Positions 37,677 to 46,198 of a stretch of 64,000 bases of DNA are shown one piece after another. Origin of the DNA: CAYNNQ01 sp051748085 (GTDB lineage Bacteria; Desulfobacterota; Desulfovibrionia; Desulfovibrionales; Desulfonatronovibrionaceae); assembly GCA_051748085.1 (NCBI GenBank), contig JBNJHA010000003.1, positions 19,557-83,556 of the forward strand, read 5' to 3'. The notes under the pieces are model-generated. The model was given only the letters and a program-made list of their open reading frames with translations, had not been told where the DNA came from and did no database searches. The translations under genes were made by a program, and so were the position numbers. Position 1 is the stretch's first letter. Each line of letters opens with the position of its first letter.

Positions 37677-38291
37677 ATGATTATCATCGACGGTCAACAA
37701 AGCGATTTCAGCATTGGCAAGTATGAAAATTTGGAAGATGTCCTGGTTAAAATCATGGAAGATGGTCAGATCGGCGATCGGGTGGTAACGGATGTTTTGG
37801 TGAACAATGAAAATTTTTCCGAGATTTATCCGCATCAGGCCGAGGATATGGAAACCGGAGAAATTGAAAAATTGGAGATAAAAACAGTTGCCGCTTCGGA
37901 TATGGCCGTTAATATAACCAGGGAGCTTTATAAAGTTCTTAATCTGATGGGCAAAGGAGGCGGTCAGGTAGCGGAACTTTTTCGGGTAGCCGATGATGCC
38001 GAGGCCTTGGATATGTATCAGGATCTTTTGGAGGTCACCCGGGATTTCCTGGGGATGGTCGGTACATTGCGTGATCAGTTTCGATTGAAGTCCGGGGCGG
38101 AATTTGATGCCAAAGTGCAAAGGCTGTCGGAACTTTTTTCCGAGATGATTGAAGTACAGGAAAACGAAGATTATGTGCTTCTGTCCGATTTGATCGAGTA
38201 TGAATATTTGCCGCATGTGGAAGAATGGAAGGCCGAGGTTGCCGGGCTGCGTAAGCAACTAAAGCAGGTGGTTCATGATGAATACAACTAA
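37677..38291 (+). CDS. uncharacterised 204-residue acidic protein
   Basis: Not recognised. The protein is acidic and mostly helical, starting with MIIIDGQQSDFSIGKYENL and ending with a helical segment VEEWKAEVAGLRKQLKQVV. ACAGGAGGAAGAAT precedes the ATG, a strong ribosome binding site that fixes the start (an earlier in-frame start at 37632 lacks one). It follows the GT9 gene by 47 nt and overlaps the next gene by 17 nt. The neighbourhood suggests a role in flagellar assembly or glycosylation, but no motif proves it. Confidence 0.7.
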   Translation: MIIIDGQQSDFSIGKYENLEDVLVKIMEDGQIGDRVVTDVLVNNENFSEIYPHQAEDMETGEIEKLEIKTVAASDMAVNITRELYKVLNLMGKGGGQVAELFRVADDAEALDMYQDLLEVTRDFLGMVGTLRDQFRLKSGAEFDAKVQRLSELFSEMIEVQENEDYVLLSDLIEYEYLPHVEEWKAEVAGLRKQLKQVVHDEYN

Positions 38292-38640
38292 TACCTTTTC
38301 CCATTCCTGTCTTGACAAGGCTTACGACCTGCAGCTCGAGGAATTGTCTCTGCTCGAGGAAGAGGATATATCGGGAGCCAACCAGGTCGCCATGAAGCGA
38401 GAGTCAGTTTTGCATTCTGACCTGCCGGACGAAATTAATAATTCAGAGCCGAAAGAATTGGTAAACAAGATAAGAAAGCTGCAGGAATTGCAGAATCAAA
38501 TTTCAGGCATGGCCCGCAAATTGCGGGATGATCTGCAGGATGAGCTGATTCGCGTTCGTTCCGAAAATACAAGATTTCAAGGGTATAAACAGGCCTCCAA
38601 ATTGACGCCATTGGTGAACAGGTTCAGTAGACGCGGTTGA
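38275..38640 (+). CDS. FlgN/FliT-like small helical protein
   Basis: The 121-residue helical protein has the look of flagellar export chaperones: a first helix pair around LEELSLLEEEDISGANQVAMKRESVL, where family members carry an acidic residue followed by an RE(x)L pattern, and a long second helix (KIRKLQELQNQISGMARKL) ending near KQASKLTPLVNRFSRRG. Recognition of FlgN/FliT proteins by eye is weak because they diverge strongly. It overlaps the upstream gene and ends 25 nt before a strong terminator. Confidence 0.6.
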   Translation: MMNTTNTFSHSCLDKAYDLQLEELSLLEEEDISGANQVAMKRESVLHSDLPDEINNSEPKELVNKIRKLQELQNQISGMARKLRDDLQDELIRVRSENTRFQGYKQASKLTPLVNRFSRRG

Positions 38641-38665
38641 AATTCGGGATGTTTTTTCGGGAGAC

Positions 38666-38689
38666 AAAAGCCGGCTTTTGCCGGCTTTT
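38666..38689 (+). terminator. rho-independent terminator after the GT9/FlgN-like operon
   Basis: AAAAGCCGGC pairs with GCCGGCTTTT across a TTTT loop (38666-38675 and 38680-38689), followed by GCCGTTTT. Confidence 0.85.
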
Positions 38690-38977
38690 GCCGTTTTAAG
38701 GCCGTACAAAATAAATTTACTCTTGATTTTTTAAACAAATAAGAGCAAAAAGGTTTACCAGAATATAAATAAATCAATAAATCAGCTTGTTGATGTCGGA
38801 TTTGAATTGCCGATTTTTGTCCGTTTGGGGGAAATATTGATCAGCAATGCATACAGTTAATACACCGGGGGCGTCCATCAATTGACGCGCCGGCGGTAAG
38901 TCATCCGGGCTGAATAAGTATAAGTCTTTGTTTCTGTTGTTGTCTGTTAACTAATAAACTTAAAGGACAGGGGAAAA
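38690..38977. other. intergenic region before the NSS transporter
   Basis: 288 nt of AT-rich DNA. A short GGCGTC...GACGC hairpin lies near 38870-38895. No riboswitch or convincing promoter was recognised. Confidence 0.4.
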
Positions 38978-40474
38978 ATGGCACAAAGAGAGCAATGGGG
39001 AACCAGATTGGGTTTTATTCTGGCGGCAGTAGGATCGGCCATTGGCCTGGGGAACATTTGGCGTTTTCCGTACATGGCCTATGAAAACGGCGGGGGCGCA
39101 TTTTTAATCCCGTATTTTTTTGCCATGCTCACGGCGGGGATTCCGATTATTATACTTGAATTTTCGCTCGGGCATAAATTTCGCGGCGCCGCTCCAAAGG
39201 CTTTTTCCAAGATTTCCAAAAAAATGGAATGGCTTGGATGGTGGCAGGTGCTAGTTTCTTTTATTATTGCCATATATTATGTGGCGGTTATCGGTTGGGC
39301 CATGGACTATTTCTATCTGGCCTTCAGTCAGGGCTGGGGAACCGATACCAAGGGGTTTTTCTTCGGAGATTTTCTCGGACTTACCGGCGGAGCCATGGAA
39401 TGGGGCAGCATTCAAATGCATATTTTTATACCGGTGGTTATTGCCTGGGCCCTTACCTGGCTGGTACTCTCCAGTGGAGTAAGAAAAGGCATTGAATTGG
39501 CAAACAAAATTTTCATGCCGCTTCTTTTCATATTGGTTTTGCTTATTGTCGGCCGCGCAGTAACCCTGCCGGGAGCGGCCGAAGGTCTGCAATGGCTGTT
39601 CCGCCCCGATTTCAGCAAGATACTCGATTATCAGGTATGGGCTGATGCTTACGGACAGATATTTTTCACCCTGAGCGTGGGCTTTGCCATTATGATTACT
39701 TATTCCAGTTATCTGCCATCAAAGTCGGATATAAACAACAACGGGTTTATGACTGTTTTTATTAATTGCGGCTTCAGCGTATTGGCCGGTATAATGATAT
39801 TCGGCGTGTTGGGCTACATGGCAGTACAGGAAGGCGTTGGTATAAACGAAGTGGCCGGGGCCGGAGTCGGGCTGGCGTTTGTCACTCTGCCGAAAGCAAT
39901 TAATCTGCTGCCCATGCCGATATTTTTCGGGACCTTGTTTTTCGCGGCTTTGGTATTTGCCGGGCTAAGTTCGTTTATTTCCATAAATGAAGCCTGTTGT
40001 TCCGCCTTGATTGATAAGTTTGGATGGAGCCGGAAATTTACCGTGAGCTTATATACAGTGGTTGGATTTCTGGCCAGCTTGATCTTTGTTACTGGCGGTG
40101 GTCTTTACGCGCTGGATATTGTCGACCATTTCATCAATAATTTCGGCATCGTCTTTTGTGTACTGGTTGAAGTACTTTTTCTGGGCTGGTTTTTCAAGAC
40201 GGAAACTTTGCGCGGACATGTGAACAAGATTTCCGACTTCAAAGTTGGCTACTGGTGGACGTTGTGCCTTAAGATCATAACACCCATAGTTTTGGGATAC
40301 ATGGCGATTGCCAATTTTATTGGCGATATAAACGAACCATATGGCGGATATTCAATTGACGCCCTGGTATATATGGGTTGGTTCGTTGTTGTCGGGGTCT
40401 TTATTGTATCCTTTTTACTGCAAATGTTTAAAGGGCAGGACACAGGAATAGATAAATTTGTGGATAATGAATAA
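38978..40474 (+). CDS. sodium:neurotransmitter-symporter (NSS, LeuT/MhsT-like) amino-acid transporter
   Basis: The 498-residue protein has about eleven to twelve membrane helices and the NSS signature AAVGSAIGLGNIWRFPYMAYENGGGAF in TM1 (Na+ and substrate site). Later features are QIFFTLSVGFAIMITYSSYL (TM6) and AGLSSFISINEACCSAL (TM8). The family imports amino acids with Na+. AAAGGACAGG precedes the ATG. A 33-residue membrane peptide gene of the type known to partner such carriers follows 15 nt after its stop. Confidence 0.94.
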   Translation: MAQREQWGTRLGFILAAVGSAIGLGNIWRFPYMAYENGGGAFLIPYFFAMLTAGIPIIILEFSLGHKFRGAAPKAFSKISKKMEWLGWWQVLVSFIIAIYYVAVIGWAMDYFYLAFSQGWGTDTKGFFFGDFLGLTGGAMEWGSIQMHIFIPVVIAWALTWLVLSSGVRKGIELANKIFMPLLFILVLLIVGRAVTLPGAAEGLQWLFRPDFSKILDYQVWADAYGQIFFTLSVGFAIMITYSSYLPSKSDINNNGFMTVFINCGFSVLAGIMIFGVLGYMAVQEGVGINEVAGAGVGLAFVTLPKAINLLPMPIFFGTLFFAALVFAGLSSFISINEACCSALIDKFGWSRKFTVSLYTVVGFLASLIFVTGGGLYALDIVDHFINNFGIVFCVLVEVLFLGWFFKTETLRGHVNKISDFKVGYWWTLCLKIITPIVLGYMAIANFIGDINEPYGGYSIDALVYMGWFVVVGVFIVSFLLQMFKGQDTGIDKFVDNE

Positions 40475-40489
40475 ATTCGGGAGGTTGCT

Positions 40490-40591
40490 ATGAGTTTTGG
40501 GGCCATTGTCATGATGATTCTGGGATTGGGCGTGACTTGGGGCGGAGCAGCTTATTGTTTGCGTATAGCCCTTAAAAAAAGAGATATATAA
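40490..40591 (+). CDS. NSS transporter small subunit (MetS-like, 33 residues)
   Basis: The short frame starts at an ATG with GGGAGG 6 nt upstream and encodes one hydrophobic helix (FGAIVMMILGLGVTWGGAAY) followed by a basic end (CLRIALKKRDI). This pattern matches the small subunits of methionine/alanine NSS importers such as MetS, which are required partners of the large carrier. It lies 15 nt after the carrier gene and just before a strong terminator. Confidence 0.82.
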   Translation: MSFGAIVMMILGLGVTWGGAAYCLRIALKKRDI

Positions 40592-40620
40592 AAACTGAAC
40601 TTTATAACTTGAATTAAAGC

Positions 40621-40660
40621 AAAAAGCCCGGCAAGGCGAAATTTCCTTGCCGGGCTTTTT
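40621..40660 (+). terminator. strong rho-independent terminator after the NSS operon
   Basis: AAAAAGCCCGGCAAGG (40621-40636) pairs perfectly with 40645-40660 around an 8 nt loop. The right arm ends in TTTTT. Confidence 0.93.
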
Positions 40661-40677
40661 GTATCTGTTCAGTAAAT
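40661..40677 (+). repeat. left-arm fragment of the ~40 nt dispersed element
   Basis: GTATCTGTTCAGTAAATT follows the terminator directly. It matches the left arm of copies c and d; no right arm is present. Confidence 0.35.
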
Positions 40678-40891
40678 TGGCTCTTCGACGGAATGCATGG
40701 ATTTTTGCGAGTTATTCTCCTGATCCTTTTGCTGCTGCACTTTCGGTTCTGTATTTTCTAAGCCCCGCCAAAGGGGGATGCCCGCCCCCTTCGGCCTCGC
40801 TGATTCCAAAGAAAGGCAGTTTTTGTTATCGGCAATGCCAATTGGTTTGAAAGCTTATGTTTGTGTTCCGTCCCGCGGTCCGCTTTCCCCC

Positions 40892-40975
40892 TTTTGGCGA
40901 GGGCAGGAAAATATGCGAACCTTTCGTCAGGAACATCAGAAAGGATCACTCGAATAAAATCTACACCCAACATCG
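40892..40975 (+). repeat. 84 nt dispersed repeat, copy 2
   Basis: 88% identical to 33613-33696. It is embedded in a 563 nt gene-free stretch between the NSS small subunit and cheV. That stretch also holds a palindromic CAGCAAATTTTTGCTG (near 40981) and other apparently repetitive sequence. The open frame through it (40857-41207) is not credible as a gene. Confidence 0.75.
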
Positions 40976-41154
40976 AGGAACCAGCAAATTTTTGCTGCCC
41001 GTGCTTTCGGACTGCTTGTTTATTATCTATTTCGTAAAGGTATTCCTTCGCAGCCGGTTTTTCCCGTTCGGTCAAGAACGGTTCTTCGGTCGCCAAAGGC
41101 TCCCTCAGAATGACAAAAGAGGGAACGCCTGCATTAAGTTTTCGGCGATCATCA

Positions 41155-42117
41155 TCACTTGTTTTCTCTGTGGTTTTCACCGAGATATTTTTCAATCAGA
41201 TCGGTAGCCCGCCGGGCAAGTTCTCCAACTTCCGGTTTGGATATTTGATCATCCGCCCCCACAGCTTCCCCTTTATGTCTGAGTTTTTCACTTATCAGTG
41301 AAGAGAACAATATGACTGGAAGAACCTTTAGTTCCGGATCTTCTTTAATGTTTTTCGTCAAATGCATTCCGTCCATTGTGGGCATTTCAATATCTGAAAT
41401 AACAATATTCAAATAATCGGTTATGTTTTTCTTATTTTTTTTAGCCTGTTTTTTAATTTCCTGTATGTATTCCCAAGCCTCTCCGCCATGATTCATTTCG
41501 GTTATATTGAACCCGGCTTTGTGCAGCATGGTACCAAGCATCTTGCGTAAAAGAGAAGAGTCATCCGCAATCAGCGCCTTATAACCCTGAGTGGTGTGTC
41601 CAGTCATATTGTCATCCAGGCGCAGGGTAGATCCTGGATGTATTTCACCGACGATTTTTTCCAGATCAACCAAAAAAACTATTCTGTCTTCTATCCGGAC
41701 GACACCGATAACCGAGTGATCGCTGAAGCTGGACACATATTCTCCGGGAGGTTCGACATCCTCCCAACTCACCCGGTGTATGCGGTTCACTCCGGATACG
41801 AGAAATCCGTTTGTTATCTTGTTGAATTCAGTTACGATAACCTTGGAGTCCTTATCCGTGATTTTCTCTTTCCCAAGCCAGTGGCTCAGGTCGACCAGAG
41901 GGATAACTCCCGAACGCTGTTTAAACGCCCCCAAAACTGAAGAGTGGGGTACCTGCGGCAATTCAGTCACCTTGGGGCGTCTGATAATTTCCAGCACCTT
42001 GGCTACGTTTACTCCGTAGTAACCGCGGTATTGTTCGTCGTCTCCCTCATCAATAAAAAATTCGACAATCTCCAGTTCATTAGTTCCGGATTCAAGAAGG
42101 ATATCGGTCTGTTCCAT
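41155..42117 (-). CDS. cheV: CheV coupling protein (CheW domain plus receiver)
   Basis: The ~320-residue protein joins an N-terminal CheW-like domain (YYGVNVAKVLEIIRRPKVTELP, SGVIPLVDLSHWLGK) with a C-terminal receiver domain (ALIADDSSLLRKML, phospho-acceptor Asp in IVISDIEMPTMDG, late PVILFSSL). It couples receptors to CheA and adapts signalling. The ATG at 42117, with GGGAG upstream, is preferred to the longer frame from 42138. The gene overlaps the end of ispH by 26 nt. Confidence 0.92.
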   Translation of the reverse strand: MEQTDILLESGTNELEIVEFFIDEGDDEQYRGYYGVNVAKVLEIIRRPKVTELPQVPHSSVLGAFKQRSGVIPLVDLSHWLGKEKITDKDSKVIVTEFNKITNGFLVSGVNRIHRVSWEDVEPPGEYVSSFSDHSVIGVVRIEDRIVFLVDLEKIVGEIHPGSTLRLDDNMTGHTTQGYKALIADDSSLLRKMLGTMLHKAGFNITEMNHGGEAWEYIQEIKKQAKKNKKNITDYLNIVISDIEMPTMDGMHLTKNIKEDPELKVLPVILFSSLISEKLRHKGEAVGADDQISKPEVGELARRATDLIEKYLGENHRENK

Positions 42118-42985
42118 ATTGTACTCCCTGTGGATCAAGGGCCTTTATGACTTCCTGGATGATGTCACCAGGGGTGGAGGCTCCAGCGGTGATTCCTATC
42201 CGATCATATTTTTTCAGGTTGTTTATGTCCAATTCCCCGGCGGTTTCGATATGCAGACAGGGCAAGGATTGATCGCTGATTACCTGGACCAATCTCCTGG
42301 TGTTTCCGCTTATTCTGCCACCTATAACTAGCATGCAGTCAACCTGCTTGGCAATTAAAATTGCTTCCTGTTGCCGGTTGCGGGTGGCTTCGCATATAGT
42401 GTCCGCAATCCGCAGTTTGCTTCCAAGCTTTTTTTGCAGTTTATCCCGGACGGATCTGAATTGATTTCTGTCCTGGGTGGTCTGGGCGGTAAGCAGATAA
42501 TGCCTGTCTGTATTGATTTGCCGTATATTAAGCTGTTTCTCGTTTTCTATTATTGTCCAGTCATTGCGCGCGTAGCTCAACAGGCCCTTTACCTCAGGGT
42601 GTTCAGGTTCTCCAAAAAGCAGGAGATGATTGTCCCGGCTTAATTCGTGGATGGCCCGCTGGGCTTTTTTGACTTTGGGACAGGTTGCGTCCACAATTTG
42701 GGAGCCAATATTCTGCAGCTCCTTTTCCCGGTTAAGCGGTATGCCGTGCGCCCGGATCACGACCCGATCATCAGGTTGGGCCTCATTTACGTCCGCGAGA
42801 ACAATTACTCCTTTTTGCCGATATTTATTCAGTACCTGGGGATTATGAATTATGGGGCCCAAAGTACAGATTCTTTTTTGTTTGTTTTCAATCAGGGCCT
42901 CATCCAGCTTGTGCAAAGCAAGGCTCACTCCCATGCAAAAGCCAGCTGTCTCAGCAACGATGATATCTGTTTTTTTTTCGGTCAT
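42092..42985 (-). CDS. ispH: 4-hydroxy-3-methylbut-2-enyl diphosphate reductase
   Basis: The 297-residue enzyme is the last step of the MEP isoprenoid pathway. The Fe-S cysteines are C17 (AETAGFCMGV), C102 (VDATCPKV) and C198 (DTICEATRNRQ). It also has the signatures LTAQTTQDR and GITAGASTPGD. The start at ATG 42985 (TEKKTDIIVAETAG) replaces a longer open frame from 43102 that overlaps dus. It follows dus by 2 nt. Confidence 0.95.
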   Translation of the reverse strand: MTEKKTDIIVAETAGFCMGVSLALHKLDEALIENKQKRICTLGPIIHNPQVLNKYRQKGVIVLADVNEAQPDDRVVIRAHGIPLNREKELQNIGSQIVDATCPKVKKAQRAIHELSRDNHLLLFGEPEHPEVKGLLSYARNDWTIIENEKQLNIRQINTDRHYLLTAQTTQDRNQFRSVRDKLQKKLGSKLRIADTICEATRNRQQEAILIAKQVDCMLVIGGRISGNTRRLVQVISDQSLPCLHIETAGELDINNLKKYDRIGITAGASTPGDIIQEVIKALDPQGVQYGTDRYPS

Positions 42986-42987
42986 TT

Positions 42988-44004
42988 TTATTTTTCGTTT
43001 TTTTGTTGATTGTCGTCTGATAGTTTGTCTTCCCCATGGCTGGACTGGTCTTGAAGTTCTTTTATCAAAACAGACATATCGTTCCAGTTCCGGCAAAGAC
43101 ATGCCTGCTTGCGGAAAGCTCCGGCTCCGGGAAGCTCGCGAATTATTTTGGGACCAAGGGTCCGTAATTTTAAGAGACTCTTTTTTTCAGGGGACCATTT
43201 GCGATAGACATTGATCAGTTCGGCCAAAACGGACGGTAAATCCGGAAGGGGGGTTGATTCATGTTCATCCTTGTTCATCATTATAAGCATTTTGGTAAAA
43301 ATTAAAGGATCGTATAAAGCCCCCCGGGCGAACATAACAGTATCGACATTTGTTTGTTCCAGGCAGCGCATGGCATTCTCAGCCGTTATCAGATCACCAC
43401 TGGCGATAAGCGGGATGTTTAGTCTTTTTTTTAATGTGCACAATGCCGACCAGTCCGCATGACCGGAAAATTTTTGTACCGCATAGCGGGGATGCAAGGT
43501 TATCCATCCGGCCCCGAGTTGTTCAAGTCCCAGGGCAATGTCCAGGAATGCAGTATGGGCAATGTCCCATCCAAGTCTGAGTTTGAACCCGACCATTTTT
43601 TCTCCACAGACCGCGATCAGCTCGCGGGCGATATTGAAAAGTCGTTTTTGGTCGAGAAGCAATGCCGCGCCGGATCCAGTTTTGGTAACTTTTTTTACCG
43701 AACAGCCGCAATTGAAATCAAAGAAAACAAAATGTTCCTTTTTTAGGTTAAAAGCGGCTTTAGCGACTATTTCCGGGTTGGAGCCAAATAATTGAACAAC
43801 AAGAGGAACATCATCAGGGCAGGTATGTAAAAGATCCCGGGTACCTTTATTTCCGTACAATAGACCTTTTGCGCTGATCATTTCCGTACAGGCCACCTTG
43901 CATCCGTAACCACGGCACATAAGCCGAAAGGGAAGGTCCGTAAAACCGGCCATGGGAGCCAGCCAGGGTGAATCGGGTGTGATTGGGAGTTTGTCAGCGG
44001 GCAT
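42988..44004 (-). CDS. dus: tRNA-dihydrouridine synthase
   Basis: The 338-residue flavoprotein reduces uridines in tRNA loops using FMN and NADPH. It has the N-terminal LAPMAGFTDLPFRLMCRGYG, the active-site cysteine motif DFNCGCSVKKVTKTGSG, GFKLRLGW and VMFARGALYDP (phosphate-binding). The Dus subtype (A, B or C) cannot be fixed by eye. The start lies 1 nt after the upstream small gene, so translation is coupled. No strong ribosome binding site is visible. Confidence 0.92.
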   Translation of the reverse strand: MPADKLPITPDSPWLAPMAGFTDLPFRLMCRGYGCKVACTEMISAKGLLYGNKGTRDLLHTCPDDVPLVVQLFGSNPEIVAKAAFNLKKEHFVFFDFNCGCSVKKVTKTGSGAALLLDQKRLFNIARELIAVCGEKMVGFKLRLGWDIAHTAFLDIALGLEQLGAGWITLHPRYAVQKFSGHADWSALCTLKKRLNIPLIASGDLITAENAMRCLEQTNVDTVMFARGALYDPLIFTKMLIMMNKDEHESTPLPDLPSVLAELINVYRKWSPEKKSLLKLRTLGPKIIRELPGAGAFRKQACLCRNWNDMSVLIKELQDQSSHGEDKLSDDNQQKNEK

Positions 44005-44005
44005 G

Positions 44006-44302
44006 TCAGACCAAAATATTTATGCCGTCCCGGTCAGTCAGATCTACTTCCTGTAGTCTGATTTCCGGGTATAAAGCGATTACCTGAAAGGAAAGTATCT
44101 TGCCTTCCGGATATCCCGGACGGATATCAGCCAGGAGGTTCATGTCTTCAATACGGATTATGGCGAATTTTTTTCCGATATATTCCAGAACGTAGCCTTG
44201 TACGATATCGTTGATCTGATATAATTGGCGGAATTTTTTTTGGCGCGGGTTTGAAGGATACTGGTAAAGATACTTAAAATTTTTGCCATTTTTTATGCGC
44301 AT
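44006..44302 (-). CDS. uncharacterised 98-residue protein, possible small beta-barrel
   Basis: Not recognised. The sequence has a basic N-terminus (MRIKNGKNFKYLYQYP) and then a beta-rich pattern (IVQGYVLEYIGKKFAIIRIE, GKILSFQVIALYPEIRLQEV). This could be an OB/S1-like or FliK-like small barrel, which is a guess from the strand pattern. It sits between GT2 and dus, 6 nt and 1 nt apart, in the same transcript. The tight spacing supports a real gene. Confidence 0.6.
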   Translation of the reverse strand: MRIKNGKNFKYLYQYPSNPRQKKFRQLYQINDIVQGYVLEYIGKKFAIIRIEDMNLLADIRPGYPEGKILSFQVIALYPEIRLQEVDLTDRDGINILV

Positions 44303-44308
44303 AAAGAC

Positions 44309-45079
44309 CTATACCGATCCAGACCTTTTGGAAAGATTCGTCGTCTTTACTTGAGGCAATACCCGGCGTGATTTCATCCATCTAACAGCCAGCGTGTCCG
44401 CCAAACCCACCCACAATCTATTGCCGATGCCATATCTTGTTTGTCCCTGTTGTCTGGGTCTGTGGTTGACCTCGAGTTCTTCAATTCGTTCAAATCCGTT
44501 TATTCTGGCCAGGGTAGGTATAAAACGGTGCATGCCATGAAATACAAATGTCCCCTGGAGGCAATCTCGCCGGAAAACCCGCATGGAACATCCAATATCG
44601 CTGATGTTTTCGCCGGTTACCATGTTTCGAAATCCATTTCCGATTCTGGAAGACAGTTTGCGGATTATTGTGTCCCGGCGCCGGGCTCTTTTGCCATTAA
44701 CCATGTCCGCTTTATTTTTTAAAAGTTGATTAACCAGCCGGGGAATGTCGGCGGGATCATTTTGTCCGTCCCCGTCCATGGTTGCCAGGATCGCTCCCCT
44801 GCTTTCCTGCATGGCCGTGTGCAGAGCGGCTGACTGGCCGTAATTCTTATCCAGTATAAGAAAGTAATGTCCGGGATAATTATTTGCCGTGTCCTGCAAT
44901 ACTCTGGCCGTGGCATCGTTGGATGCGTCATCTACCCAGATGCATTCCCTTGTTAATTGAAGACCGGAGCAGGCAGTTTCTATTTCTGATGCCAGCGCGG
45001 GTATGTTGGGGGCCTCGTCTTTTACTGGTATTAGAATGCTGAGTTCAATCACATGGCTGTCCGCTGAAATCGTTATCAA
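44309..45079 (-). CDS. GT2 family glycosyltransferase (dolichyl-phosphate-mannose-synthase-like)
   Basis: The ~256-residue enzyme has the GT-A motifs LSILIPVKDEAPNIPAL, WVDDASNDATARV, LDKNYGQSAALHTAM and the metal-binding ATMDGDGQNDPADI. These resemble polyprenyl-phosphate sugar synthases such as DPM1/GtrB without the membrane domain. A TTG at 45079, preceded by AAAGGAA, lies 1 nt after the upstream stop. A TTG at 45109 is open too but has no ribosome binding site. The acceptor is unknown; surface or flagellar glycans are likely. Confidence 0.85.
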   Translation of the reverse strand: MITISADSHVIELSILIPVKDEAPNIPALASEIETACSGLQLTRECIWVDDASNDATARVLQDTANNYPGHYFLILDKNYGQSAALHTAMQESRGAILATMDGDGQNDPADIPRLVNQLLKNKADMVNGKRARRRDTIIRKLSSRIGNGFRNMVTGENISDIGCSMRVFRRDCLQGTFVFHGMHRFIPTLARINGFERIEELEVNHRPRQQGQTRYGIGNRLWVGLADTLAVRWMKSRRVLPQVKTTNLSKRSGSV

Positions 45080-45080
45080 A

Positions 45081-45509
45081 TCAATTCCTTTGATTTTCCG
45101 CGCTTTCAACGATGAGTTCTATTTCATCCCGGGAAAGTCCGCTATTGTCAGCCAATTCTTCAATACTTTTGCCCTGCCGCAAGCCTTTCAATATTGATTG
45201 GCGGACAAATTGGGGGGATTTTGCGAAGCCATCCGCGATCTGCAGCAGTTTTTTTAGTTCACTGGCACGGTTTTCCAGTTTTTTTTCCAACTCCATGAGC
45301 TCTTTTTGCCTTTCCTCGAAATTGTGAACCATTTCCTGTTCCAGTATTGCATTGAAGTTCAACTTTTCAAGAAAGGTTTTTTGTTTTTTCTGCATTTGAT
45401 CCAGGATATTTTCCGAACGCTTTAGGCGCAGAAAGAAAAAAAGGACCAAGAGCAAAAGAAGAATCTCTATAATTCCGGTTGCGATTATTGTCCAATGAAA
45501 TGGTTCCAT
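45081..45509 (-). CDS. membrane-anchored coiled-coil protein with HTH-like end (DUF2802-like)
   Basis: The 142-residue protein has one N-terminal membrane helix (IIATGIIEILLLLLVLFFFLRL), a long coiled coil (about 35-95) and a C-terminal region that reads like a helix-turn-helix (GLRQGKSIEELADNSGLSRDEIELIV). Similar architecture occurs in DUF2802-type proteins encoded beside flagellar genes, and this gene lies next to that cluster. Function unknown. It lies directly upstream of the GT2 gene on the same strand. Confidence 0.65.
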   Translation of the reverse strand: MEPFHWTIIATGIIEILLLLLVLFFFLRLKRSENILDQMQKKQKTFLEKLNFNAILEQEMVHNFEERQKELMELEKKLENRASELKKLLQIADGFAKSPQFVRQSILKGLRQGKSIEELADNSGLSRDEIELIVESAENQRN

Positions 45510-45575
45510 TATTCTGTATGCTTTTTCCGTGGGCAGCTAAGCGGGCAGGTTGCAACTGTCCGGATTAACTATCTT

Positions 45576-45899
45576 TTAAATTTCCAGATTCAAAATGTTG
45601 CCGACATTGGGATCTATGTTTTTTTCAATATCGTCCTGGTCCCCGGAGTTCTTTTTTTGTTGGGATTGGCGAGTCATATTTTTGTGTTTTCTTTGTTCAT
45701 GATCTTCCTCACGCACAGAAAGATTGGTTTCGGTTTTATCCGTTTTCGGGATCTGTTGTTTTGCCCGTTTATGCCTCTCCACGGCAAGCGCACCCATTAG
45801 ATGCTGCTGTGTTCCAGGAGCATCCTGGATAGCGACCTGAAACCTCTGCAGGTTGGGAGTCTGCGAAATCAAAATGGGCAGTTGTTGAAAGGTGTTCAT
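45576..45899 (-). CDS. uncharacterised flagellar-cluster protein (107 residues)
   Basis: Not recognised. It has an N-terminal MNTFQQLPILISQTPNLQRF and a highly charged, glutamine-rich remainder, so it is likely disordered. Similar Q/K/E-rich short proteins occur in flagellar operons of many bacteria, and its position after the fliL-like gene fits. The ATG has only a weak ribosome binding site. The 299 nt upstream (45900-46198) hold no gene I can support. Confidence 0.5.
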   Translation of the reverse strand: MNTFQQLPILISQTPNLQRFQVAIQDAPGTQQHLMGALAVERHKRAKQQIPKTDKTETNLSVREEDHEQRKHKNMTRQSQQKKNSGDQDDIEKNIDPNVGNILNLEI

Positions 45900-46198
45900 A
45901 TCGTCTTTGTCAAGGCAATTTTGGGTCTATTTCTATTGTTAACAGTGAACAACGGGCAATGTACGCTGCTTTTTATGCCGTCTGTCTTTTTAAGGCGCAA
46001 ATTTTACGTCGTTCAGAAGGCGATGATGTATTTAAACGGATATTTTATTCAGGCCGGCTTTTTCCTTTTGACGGTGCCGGGAAACCAGGCGAGATTGTTT
46101 TCAGTATTCAAAAAGATCAGGTGAAAGAAAACCCGCGGGAAATGTCAAGGAACCGGGATTATTAGATCGAGCCAATGGCGATTTTGGGCGGGATGCGC

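Noticed and set aside
38850..38977. Possible glycine riboswitch before the NSS transporter
   Set aside because: Only AAAGGACAG resembles the riboswitch end; the conserved paired aptamer cores are absent.
40857..41207. 116-residue + strand frame after the NSS operon
   Set aside because: Built from the 84 nt dispersed repeat plus other low-value sequence, and it runs into cheV antisense.
45959..46165. 68-residue + strand frame opposite the fliL-like end
   Set aside because: No ribosome binding site, no recognisable family and the wrong strand for the flagellar operon; left as unexplained gap.
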